Shown piece by piece: positions 48,156 to 59,400 of a stretch of DNA of 64,000 bases (position 1 is the stretch's first letter; the number at the start of each line of letters is the position of its first letter). The notes under the pieces are model-generated. The model had not been told where the DNA came from, ran no database searches, and was given only the letters and a program-made list of their open reading frames with translations. The stretch spans positions 4,019,001 through 4,083,000 of the forward strand of contig JBBMNZ010000015.1 of NCBI GenBank assembly GCA_037954325.1. The letters run 5' to 3'. The DNA is from Fistularia commersonii (taxonomy: Eukaryota > Chordata > Actinopteri > Syngnathiformes > Fistulariidae). The translations under genes and the position numbers were made by a program.

Positions 48156-51084
48156 TCACATTTACAAGGGTCGAAGAACTGTTGTTCCATTGGTGCAAGG
48201 GATTTGGGATTGATCGTGGCCATCCTGAAAGAATACTTTCAGAAAATGATGTGGTGTGGACAGAAGTACAGGTATTCAAAGGAGGGAAAAAAAATGATAA
48301 CTACTGTATATTAGGTAAAAGGTGTCAGTACAGAAACATCTGCACGTTTGAGGCGCTCGGCTGAGACAGGCCAGAGGTGAACATGCAGCAGATATGAACT
48401 CAAGAAACGTTTCTTGAATGCCAAGGGGGTTCCTACAGTACCGTGTAGGAAATCACATGAAGCTTGAAAGAATTTAATGATATTGAGGGAATGGACTACT
48501 TTTTCTTCTCAGAGAACTGAACTTAAAGTACAATGAAAGCCATGAACCCCGAAAGCAAACAGCCATAGAAGACAGCAGGTGAAGGAAGGAGAATCAGACA
48601 CAGGGAAGACTTGATAGCAACTTAACTCAATGGTTGCTAGTTGTCATAAAAACTCACAAAAAAAGAACAAGAAGTAATTATGCCACAAAGGAAGGACTAA
48701 ATTGTTGTGGTGTGTGTTTTGTATCATTGTGTTCATCATGGTGCTAAATTGTAATCCACTGTGGACCTCCACCAGTTCTTTTTAGCTGAGCAAAATCACT
48801 ATAATCCAAAATTTGTAGGGGAGAAACAGATATGTGTTATCAGAAGGTAATTATGTTACATATCTGAAATAAACACTTTTGAGCTGACATTCGGAAAGTT
48901 GATAAAAATATATTCCTTTATTGTAAGGCTGTGTAAGTGCTAAGGGCAGCTGGATTACAGGAATGATGGTAGAATTAGAAGCTGACAGACACAAAAACAC
49001 AACAGTAAGTTCAATTCACTTGAATTCAACGGACAATGAGGAGTTACCCAAGTGGCTTAATTCACAGAGGAGGTATTTAGCTGTGAACACGGTCAAAAGC
49101 TCATACTGATGTCTAATTCTAAGCATTTGTTCACATTCATTCACATGTCAGTCAACCTGATGCACGACTTGAGCTGCTTCTTATTTAACACATTACAACG
49201 ATAGCTCTGATACGACGGAGAATCTGATATGGGTGGTTCATTAAGGCTTATCCCCAGAGTGAAATGTGCTTTTTTTCCCTTCAGCACAATGTTTTTAGCA
49301 CTTTAGACTGATTTGGTTGTAAAATCCCTTCTAAGCCTAGCGAGTCACTTGGGAAACCTTTCTTTCTTGCTGATAACATGTTCTCAACACCTTCCTCAAT
49401 GTTTGATGGTTGACTTTATTTTCGGTTCCTTCACCTTTTTTTTCACTGGTTGCCTTGATCAAAACAAGCTAGACAGGTCAATCAAGGGAACAGCCTGACT
49501 AATAAACTGACAGGAAGGACAGAGAATCATTGGGTCTGATAATCAGACTTTTAGACCTGGTGCCCTTTACCTCGTCTGTGCCATTTGTCTGTGGAGTTTT
49601 CTTAATGAAAAGCCAGCGTCTGGGCCCATTCCGGTTTGATCTCTGGGAGAGGAGTCATAGCTGATCAATATCCTGCAGAGAAACAGGAGGATCTCTGTGC
49701 TCCCAGGGCTTAATGGGACAGAATGGGACTGGGAGAAGAAAAGCAGAGGTGTGCTTTTACTGGTCAGCCCAGTAATCTCAGCGGCAAGAAACACCACCAC
49801 CCAAAAAGGTGTCGGTAGCACAGACATTTTTTTAAATTAGACTTTTTGGTTGTCAGCATGGCTGTTTGTTGCATAGATATTTCCATTGGGAAGAGGGACA
49901 TTCTCTATTTTCTTTACCCATCACCCATTGGTTTACAATGGTACTTTCGTGAGCTTACTAAAGTTCCATTTATTGAATTCTAGAAGGAGGCTGATTCATT
50001 CTGCCTCCGTTGAACTCTAGTGGATTACACAGAGAGCTGTTCCTAATATTTTATTAATGGACAATGTTGTCTGTCACAGACACATGGTTTTGTAAAAGAA
50101 TTGTCAAAATCCCCTTTGCACATTACATTAAATATTACCACAAATGCATTGTAAATACTATGGTGGAAATAGTTTCTATGGGGAAAAAAAATGATTATTT
50201 TATTCAAAAAGCACTTGCTTCCACGCCCTTTCAGAAAGTTGAGAATATATGGAAATGTTTATAGTTTTATTTTGACAAGATCACGAGCTGGACCGTGATT
50301 TCTCTTAATTAAAGTCCATATTCTGTGTTTGTGACAGAGGCTTCTGGATTCTCCATTACGACTGCATCTAGTAAGGATGCTGGTAAAACCCTACTCATAG
50401 GCTAACATTTGGCAAGATGGCTCAGATATATACAAATACTTTGAACAATTAATGCGTGAAGAGTCCTCACTTGTCATATTTTGAGCTCCACCATGAAAAG
50501 TAATAGAGATACAATTATTCAACATAAGCAGTATGAAGTAAAAAAGCTGTTTTGACTTGACCTTAAAAAATGTAGAGCTTAAGGAGAAGCTTTGACCAGA
50601 CTTGTTCATTTGCATTTTGTACAGAAAACAGACATGTTTGACTAATTTCATCTGTCTAGAGGAAAGATGAGGTGCATCGTCTTATACACCACTACAGATG
50701 GTGTCTTCAGATGGATGTAATGAGACGCTGGGATGGAAAGGGCTGATATGCATGACACCTGGTTGACAGGGTTGCCAGATGGATGATAATTACAGCTTTT
50801 GTTCCATGAATTTGTCCTATATAATCAATAATCCTCTTCTTTTCATGTAAGGTCATTTCAGAATTTGTGACACCAAAATGGTAAATCGTCGTGCCACCCA
50901 TCCATGCTTGTTGTCACATTTCTCTGTTATTCATGATCAAATCCCTGTGCAACATGGGACATCAAGTCAAGCAGTTAAAAGTTTGGGAAGTTTAATGATG
51001 ACTTTCAGTTTTCTTTAGCTTCTTATTACATCAAGACAATTCCACGCAAAGAAGAGAAACAAAAAAATGTATAAGTGGATTCCC
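48156..51084. other. Non-repetitive sequence, no gene recognised
   Basis: AT-rich sequence. The part at about 49500-49800 has balanced composition and no repeat signature, so it is a weak candidate for conserved non-coding DNA. Confidence 0.4.
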
Positions 51085-51830
51085 AGTTATAGCCATTCTT
51101 TCATCCATTCATTATTCATTTGTTCACACAATCACCTTTTAGCTCCACCAGTCCTTTTAGTACCACCAATGAATCTACTGTATGTTTTTAGACAGAAAAC
51201 CTTGAGGAAACCTATGCAGACACAGGGAGAACATTTTATTTTTAAGCACCTCCTCCAGCAATAGACCACTTCATCCACGCTGCGAGAAGGAACACGACCA
51301 CAGGTCCTTCATCCCATCTGCTATCAAACTGTTTAGCTCCACAAACTCATGAGCATTTGCTTGAATTATTGCACAGTTTAGATGCTGCTCCCAGGCATCA
51401 CCAAAATATTTTTTTTGTACTCTTGAACTACCCTTTCTACCTCATATAGCAATCCTTCACCACCTCACCCTAGTGGTATATTTTTATTTATATGTCTATC
51501 TATATATCACTACACATTCTCTCTCCAGGACACATCTCCGATGGTCACTTGTACAATAATTTTCCTATGCAAGGCACTGGTTTTAAAAATCTGCACTAGA
51601 CAATATATTTTGTCCATTGTCAATTCGATCATATATTTTGTAATAATTTCCCACACAGTCTTCCATGCTGCTGTGACAACTGAATTTGCTCATCGTGGGA
51701 ATGATTAACTCAATCCTTGTCCTTACATGAAAACTGCGCATTTAGAGCCCTCTGTTGTGATTGAACCTACTTACTATCTAGCAGAAGTGCTGACCGCTGC
51801 CCCATCCCTATCCAACTAAATATCACTTCA
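51085..51830 (-). repeat. R1 fish repeat split by a LINE fragment (second case)
   Basis: The left part (51085-51246) has 'aaaccttgaggaaacctatg' and 'gacacagggagaacat'. The right part (51724-51830) has 'ttacatgaaaactgcgcatt', 'tgattgaacctacttac' and 'gtgctgaccgctgcccca'. The two fit end to end in R1 order, with 'acat' on both sides of the insertion. Confidence 0.6.
51250..51720 (+). mobile_element. Rex1-type LINE 3' fragment
   Basis: Opens with the last codons of the element's ORF, 'RSFIPSAIKLFSSTNS' and stop at 51350, followed by an AT-rich 3' UTR. It ends near 'gctgtgacaactgaatttgc' and 'catcgtggga', a common 3' end of this LINE group. Only the 3' end was inserted. Confidence 0.78.
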
Positions 51831-51849
51831 CAATCTATATAGATATGTA

Positions 51850-52110
51850 TGTTTTTGCAGTGTTCTCTGGTTTCCTCACAAAGGCTACAGATATGCAATA
51901 GGTTTAGTGGAAGCCCTAAATTACCCAGATATGTGAATGAAACATTGAATGGGTTTATGTCTCTAAATGTGGTCCTGTGATCGTCTGTTGATTGGTTCGG
52001 GGGATGAACCCAGTTTCTCGTCCAATGAGGGCTGGGATAGTCTCCAGCCTACACCCCCTCGAGCTTCCCCCGCTAATGAGTGCAGGATAAGTGGCATAGA
52101 TGATGAATAA
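51850..52110 (+). repeat. R1 fish repeat, opposite orientation to its neighbour
   Basis: Contains 'gttctctggtttcctcacaa', 'gaagccctaaattacccaga', 'gggctgggatagtctccagc' and the tail 'gcaggataagtggcatagat'. It is 5'-truncated and faces the split R1 at 51085-51830. Confidence 0.7.
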
Positions 52111-54119
52111 AGAATAAATATTGTAAAAGTCAGGGTTTATTTGTTATTATTTTGTCAATATCTACTGATGTGATGCTGTAGAGGGGTGGCATGTTTTTTT
52201 TTTGTTTGGTTGGGTTTTTGGTTGTTTTTTTACACAAGCAACTCAGCAAGAATGAAGCATAAATATATAAACAAGAAATGTTTTTTTATTTAATGCTCAG
52301 CAGCATCTACAGTGATAGGTTAGGGAAAAGTAAATACATTTTTCAACTCCATAGCCTTTTGGGATGATATGTATTAATACATCTTCATTAGTGGTGGTAG
52401 TGGTATTAGAAGTAGATTTGTTGTAGTTGTAGCTAACCACTTAACTATCAGTCATACTGGTTTATTGCCATTGTCAAATAAAAAAGGCAGCAAATGTTTC
52501 AGTTTTGTTTTTTTTGTTTTAGGAATGTTTTGTCAGATATGCGGCGACACAGGCGGGGGGTTGTGTGAGAAAGCCAAACCTGGCTCTTTTGTAAAGTCCC
52601 ATAGCCAATCCAACAGAGGACAAACTGTCCAGTACTCATGTTGTTGTTGTTACTATTTAATTCTCTCTCCCACCAAAACTATGAGAATGAGCAAAAAAAA
52701 AAAAGCATATATTTGCCGGCATGAAAATGGTCCCATTATACGGAAAAACAGCAAACTGATGTGTTAATATAGAATATACCATTATGTAACAAAGTTAAAG
52801 GTTGTCACAGTGTATTAATTTGTCATAACATTGATAGTTGAGATTATTCTAAAATTATTAACAGTCTAGTGGGCATAAAATACGCTGAATATTTTGGTCA
52901 ATAAGAATTGCAATAAAACCATGCAAACTAAATCTAAACCGGCTGAAACAGCTCAGAAATATGCCAATGTATGCTTTACAGTCACGGCGCTTATAAGGAA
53001 CCAGGAGGCCATAACAAAGTCCAAGACATCAAGACACCAAAAAGAAATATAAACAGCATCTCACATGTAAAGCTAGTACAACAAAATAGGGAATTAATAG
53101 GGAATCCTATCTGAAAAAGAAAAATGAGTCCAAACACAAAATGGACAACAAACAAAACTAAAACCTTTCCAGCATCCAGTGAATGTAATGTAGGTCAGTA
53201 CATCCTGTCACTCAGCAGTTTGATATCAACTAAATGTTGAAGCCTATGTGGTCCAACGAAAAGCCCCTGGGTATTCTTGCCTTCCATTAACTGGGTGTTA
53301 GGCACCTGACAGCAACAAAATGCCCCTCTGAGTGGACAGAGCTCTTCGCCTGCCCTCAAGGAAATAGCTTCAGACGACATTAAATCCTTCTCTCCTGCAG
53401 CTTTTCAGCTCGGTAAGGCTTGAACCCTGAAGCAGGATTAAGAGAAGTCTATCGGTCTTTTTCCATCATGGCTGGAAAAAAAAACTCAAACACTGGATGG
53501 AACTGACAGTGAAGGACCATGTCACAGCTCATTCCCTTACACTGGCAATATTAGATTCCAGGGGTTTAATTCCCGTCATGCGCAGCAGAATATCAGTGCC
53601 AAGAGAATGTCAACATTCAGGAAGCAACAAGTCTGGTGCAACAGATGGAGATGTTCAATCTATCAATTGATCTTTTGTTTTTTTTTCTTCTGTATGGAAA
53701 CCTGTTTGCTGATCTGTATTAGTACCCGCATCTACCGAGGCATATCACTTCAGCTAAAAATGCCAAGTTGGACATTGTCAACTCGCATGAACCAGATCTT
53801 GGATCTGGATGAAATGGTTGAAGCACACTGGGAGATTGAACATTTCTTGTAAAGTAAACAGCTACCTGGAAGTTAATATTACACTGTTCATTCCTGTAAC
53901 TGGAATATAGGATGTTGCACCGATTCTTGGGAGTATTTGAACCCCCTCACCAGAATTGTATTCGGATGACAATATAAAAGTGAATGTGGGAAGCAGTTTT
54001 CTTCCTCTTTTTTACTGAAAGTTGAGCGTTTTTCAAAACACTGTATTAATTCTTTTTTTTTTACCAGTCCCCCCCCCCCCATCTGAACATGATATGTGTA
54101 ATGTACTTTTGAACTAATA
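52111..54119. other. Unrecognised sequence
   Basis: Poly(T)-rich tracts near 52193-52230 and 53668-53683, and a T-run followed by a C-run at 54051-54080. No gene is supported. Confidence 0.4.
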
Positions 54120-54630
54120 GTTCTGCTCCTTACTTCATTCAGTTACAAAGTGTCTCTTCTGTGGTGATTGTGGAGACACACACCCTCTCTTTGCTTAAGA
54201 ATAGTCTTAAAACCTTTTTTGAGAACACTAATAGTTAGGGCGAGGCTAGCCCTCTGCTGAAGGATATCCCGTAATTCACTTCTCTAATTCCCTCCACTGT
54301 TACAATCCTGTCTGCACTTATGACCCTTCATCAATGCATTATCGTAACCTCATATCTTCTCCCGAGTCCCTGGGCTCTCTCATTTTGCAGATTCCCAGGA
54401 GGCGTGGCTTGATCTACTCCAGAGGTCTCGCCATGTACCCGCCATTGTTATTTCATTTATGAATATTAAAGCCCAACCCTCACACTACCCCAGCCTCTAC
54501 CACAATCTTACTTTCTGTCTCTCTGGCTCTACCCTTCTCTCTCGCTCCCTGTCTCCCGATCCCAGCCGGTTGAGACAGAAGGCCGCGCACATTGTGGTTG
54601 GATCTGTCCAAGATTTCTGCAAGATACTCT
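54120..54630 (+). mobile_element. L2-like LINE 3' end, unsplit copy
   Basis: Same sequence as the three pieces at 9345-13425 but without insertions: 'cttaaaacctttttt', 'gatatcccgtaattcacttc', 'catatcttctcccgagtccc', 'ggcgtggct', 'gaatattaaagc', 'gatcccagccggttgagaca', 'tccaagatttctgc'. It starts within the C-terminal coding region and lacks the final 3' end. Confidence 0.78.
54140..54238 (+). pseudogene. L2-like LINE ORF, last codons
   Basis: The frame ends 'SLLKNSLKTFFENTNS' with a stop at 54236-54238. L2-clade ORF2 proteins typically end in a 'SFKSRLKTHLF'-like motif, so this is consistent with an L2-like C-terminus. The reading frame upstream is short and diverged. Confidence 0.6.
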
Positions 54631-55897
54631 TGACTAAGTCCATTAACGTTGCTTTTAATTGTCAAGCATGCATATGAATAATGATGAGGAAGTGACATCC
54701 AAGCAACATTCTCAACTAAATTAAACTGATATTTAATTGAATGCTTTAATAGATTTTTAAATTTCAAAGAAAGGTCTCTTTCACCTTGCCACATGTACAC
54801 ATTTTGATACCCACAAAATACAGTTTCCTCTATATGGATATTGATTAGCTACTTAGGAATCTAACTGAACATTACAACATTTCAGAATACATTAAAAGTA
54901 TCTTTGGGTGCTAGTGACATCAAGATCGATATTAATGTTGTAGTTCAATCCATTATGGTTTGTAAGAGTTTTAACAATTGTAGCTTTTAGCTTGAAAAAA
55001 GGTACTTTGCACGAAAATTATGCAAAAATCCAAGAATCATGGCTGAACTGGACAGGACACAAACTTACACCAGTTTCTTCCACGGTACATTAAAGGTTGT
55101 TAACTCAGGTGACTCATCAAAATTTGAATAAAAGATGTGAACCATCAATGAGCCACATCGCTTAAAAGAAGGTACAGAGTTAACAGGCATGATGGCCTCC
55201 TCGTGAGCATTAGTGAGGAGACTTTATGTGCTTCCTCTGAAGGCAATGCTCTCAAAATGGCTGAATTTCATTGCTGCACTAAAAGCCTGATAGAAAAAAT
55301 AAAGCTGTTTCAGTCAGTTTCCCTTACAGGAGGGGGAAAGGTTCTAATAATTTGTTTCATTTTTGTGATCAATCACTTGTAAGTTTAAAGATATCAGAGA
55401 CTCTGATTTTATTTTGGGTGTATGTAAAGACACATCACAACTTGTGGGTAAAAAGTAAACGTGTTATAACAACCTGAAATAGCACCTCAAGGCATTTTCA
55501 GCTTCTGATGGAGACCTGTGGGATAGCAGGGGAAAAACACAGATGACACACAACATTAAAAGGTACAGCTAGTGTGTGTTCCTCATTGCTGCTGCAATTA
55601 AAGCCAAGACTTTTGTGGGTTTAGTGGAAAAGGAAGACGGAATTGATCGGCGAGCCTTGAGCCACAAGTCAGAGCTTTCCAAATGCCAAAAACAAACACA
55701 ATATTCTTAGACACACACACACCACGCACGCACGCTGACCTGCCTGTGGACATGTTACACTGAGACATGTGGACAGTAGGGGAGCTTTAATAAGAGACAT
55801 GCAATGTTGAGTTGGATTACAGAGGTGCAGCCTGGGGGCAGCCTTTATTCTTAAAGTGACAACTTGAGTTCTTGAGTTGAGGGAAACAGTCTCTCCT
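54631..55897. other. Unrecognised non-coding sequence
   Basis: A short CA/CGCA tract lies at 55710-55735. Nothing else is recognised. Confidence 0.4.
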
Positions 55898-55962
55898 ACA
55901 CACACACAGACACACACTCACACACACACACATACACACACACACACACAGACACACACACG
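55898..55962. repeat. (CA)n microsatellite, interrupted
   Basis: CA units with CAGA, CTCA and CATA interruptions; abuts the MITE. Confidence 0.95.
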
Positions 55963-55970
55963 AAAACATA

Positions 55971-56318
55971 TATACTGCTCGAATAATAAAGGGAACACTA
56001 AAATTACACATCCTAGATCTGAATGAATAAAATATTCTTATCAAATACTTTGTTTTTTCATGTGCTGACAATAAAATAACACAAAAATTCAATGGAAATC
56101 ATATGTAGTAAACAAGAAGGTCTGGATTTGAAGTCTCACTCAAAATTAAAGCTGAAAAACACACTACAGGCTGATCCAACTTTGATGTAATGTCCTTAAA
56201 ACGAGTCAAATTGAGTCAGATTTGCTACCTTAGTTTATTTCACAGAAATGTGATGGACTTGGAGACTTGGAGTTACATTGTTTTGTTTAAGTGTTCCCTT
56301 TATTTTTTCGAGCAGTAG
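55971..56318 (-). mobile_element. Tc1-type MITE, copy 2 (inverted relative to copy 1)
   Basis: Starts 'ctgctcgaataataaaggga' and ends 'tccctttattttttcgagca'. The interior matches the complement of 40617-40976, for example 'ccaactttgatgtaatgtcc' against 'ggacattacatcaaagttgg'. No transposase. TA-rich flanks fit the Tc1 TA target. Confidence 0.9.
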
Positions 56319-56358
56319 ATATATAAATACACACATAATGCACATATAATACACAACA

Positions 56359-56425
56359 AACACACACACACACGCACACACGCACACACGCACACACGCA
56401 CACACGCACACATGCACACACACTA
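56359..56425. repeat. (CA)n grading into a CGCACACA array
   Basis: A short CA run followed by five CGCACACA units (from about 56373) and one TGCACACA unit. Regular 8-base period. Confidence 0.95.
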
Positions 56426-59400
56426 TCAATTTAATCAGAAACATTTTCAGAGAGCTTGTGTGAACTTCTGCTTTCCTACTGAGGTGAAATAAATTCTGGG
56501 AATAAATGTAAATCACACATTTTCTCTTGAGGAAGAGAAAACAGCTCACAGTGGAAAAACAATGCTGAAAATGAAGACGCAACTTTATTCATGTATAAAA
56601 TGTATCTTAAATCTTACATCTTCATACAGCAGGATAGTTGTACTTATCAAATATGTTTTGCACATGCCAGTAAATTAACTGAGCTGTACAGAGAAATCAA
56701 GTTAAACAGACAATTTAAAGCTTGAAACTGTGGGATTTTAAAGGCAAATGAAGAGGTAGAGAATAAATAAGCAAAATACATCAGTATATACAGTACATAG
56801 AAATGAGATGGTGATGGAGAATAAAAGTACAAGGTTCAAAGAAATGATGAGATGAACATGGAAAATATCAATTTGCATAAGTATAATATAAGATTACAAA
56901 CTGGGAATTAAAATAGATTTATAGAAAGTGGATGGTGTTAAAAGAAAAAAAAAAACACTTGGGTTTTTAAGTATGTGGTTAAAACACTTGAGAATAATAA
57001 GGTTTCAGTTCAGATTTAAAGCTCCGGGCAGTTCCATTTTCCCTGCTGCACAGTGACTAAGCTGAGACACGCAGGAACAATAAATGGAAGGTGTTATGAA
57101 TGTTACTTATATATTTACATTTAACATGCATGTATGTATACTTCTTAACACACTTATAAAAAGCTTGCATCGTCTTTTCGAACAATTCATTCCTAATTCT
57201 TACGATGATCTAATAATGTCAGATGAAGTTTGAGATATTTAAGTCCTTCAAGAAATACTATTCATATAACGCATTTACTATCAAAAGCGTCTGCCTGTTT
57301 TTATTGCCTGCGGTAACAGGGAAATTACGTTTTGTCTATTAGTTGTGATGCTTTCCTGGGATGCGAATCACATTCATTTTTCCCGTTAAGCTCATGTGAA
57401 ATGGCCATGTGTTCAGTCAACACACATGCACACACAGGAGAGATAGTAAACATATGTCAGTGCACAGGTTATCACACACTGATGTGAGAAAACATGCACG
57501 CACGCACACACACACATGCACGCACGTACACGTGACTGTAACACAAATGTTCCAGTGTTATTTAAAGAAGTCCAATTAAATGTAATGCCCAAGTAATCTC
57601 TATGCGCTTTCATTAACTTGCATTTCTGCAGAAAGCCAAGCGAGATGAGCTGACGACAGGGGCCTCCGACACCAGGCGACTCAGGCCAGTCATGGGCTCC
57701 CACGCAGTGCAACAGCCCCCTCTAGTGGCCAGATTCGGCTCAAAGGGATGCGTAGTTTCTAATTGGCCTGGATTCCACTTGAAACCCGAGTCAAACGTGT
57801 CCCATCGTGTCAAAGGCTAATTGGCTCAAGACAAACTGGATTGTTTCAGGCGTTTTAGTGTCAAGAAGGCTTGGGAATGGAAGAAGAAAAAAAAGACTCC
57901 TCATATATGTATGCTGCTAAAAGCATGGGTAAAGGTTTAATTCCAAATACTAAAAAAAAAGATACAACGCAATGACGCATGGCATTTGTAATGTGCAAGT
58001 ATACAAGAATTCTCATTAAATATAAAAAATCTCCTTAAGCATTTACACACCCAAAGTATGGTCAAACTCCATATCAGGAGATTTTGTTTTCAGGAAATGA
58101 GACATTATTCATAAAAGGTTTTATATATAATAAGGGTGATTTTTAACAGTTAAAACACAGTGATTCACTAGCAGAAAGCAGGAAGAGGTATGTGAAACTC
58201 TGAAATTGAAATCCAATTTCAGATGTGTTTTTGATAAACGTATTTGTGAGGGATGCGTCTGACAGAAATCTAACAGGAAGTCAATTTTTGTAGAACAAAC
58301 CGGAAACAACAGAAAAAAATATAAATGTATAATATATCACAGTTAATATTATGAATTCTCATGAATTTTATTCTATTTCAATGAAACGCCGAAACCGCAA
58401 AACCATAAAAATCCACATAAGTCATATAATTGACTTATATGGTGACAATGTCTGCATTTGAACTGTTTTGCAGCATGAGAAGGTTATTACTGATTCTGGA
58501 GTGAATAGTGTGTATCTCTAAAAGCAGCGGCCTTGGCCTGGCATGCAACAAGAAAATCGCTCTGCCATCCGCATCAGTCACATCCACTTTGCAACTTATC
58601 ATTTTAAAATCTGCATACTGTTTTTAAATGTTTGAATCCAAGAGAAATGATGACCTCTAAAGTGCAAGGAGATCTGTACACGTGCATCCAACCAGTGAAT
58701 ATCCAACCAGTCTTGTCTGCCGCAGTAAAAAAAAATGTTGCTACAACACTAGATTTCAGTTAATTAGGATTTGAAACCGACAGACATTATTGATACTGAG
58801 CGGCTTCTGCACTCCCTGCTCATACATGATTTCTACCAGTAGATGAGACGGGTAACATATTGGAGCATCAGAAAGGGAAGTAGGGAAACAGATGTTGGCT
58901 TATTAATGTCTTTAAAACCAAAATTATTACATAAGAGAATAATAAATAAAATGTAAAGACTCTTTGGCAACATGCTGATTGTTTCCTACATTGTATCAGA
59001 CAGAATGGGGACACCTGTTGACATGCTGGCAGGCTGAAAGAAAGCGACCATGATGTCAGGAGGTCCAGAAGCTTATTCAAATCGGATCCAGTGAGCAGTT
59101 ACAAACAAACATGGCAGAGTGTATTATGCTATTCAAAGGGGAAGTGACAGCCGCTCATCATGTATACCTCTGACTGGATGACAGACAAAGAATCAGACTC
59201 CTAGTTGAATGTTTGCTGTGAAAGACCTTGAATGAGAATAAAAGCCTTTCGCAAGTATTGGATTTGTTACATTGTATACAATAATTGAGGAAGGTAATTA
59301 ACTCCTTTGTATTGGACTAGAGGCCGACTGAAATAAGTTCATAATTTTTTTTAATGGGATTAACTTTTTAAGTTATTCAGCGCCACTGATATACTGTCAG

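Noticed and set aside
53607..53852. 81-codon frame with a hydrophobic core
   Set aside because: Mostly generated by a T-rich tract; no family resemblance.
58417..58438. Inverted repeat 'ataagtca' ... 'tgacttat' with a 6-base loop
   Set aside because: Too short to separate from chance in AT-rich DNA; no terminator or RNA context.
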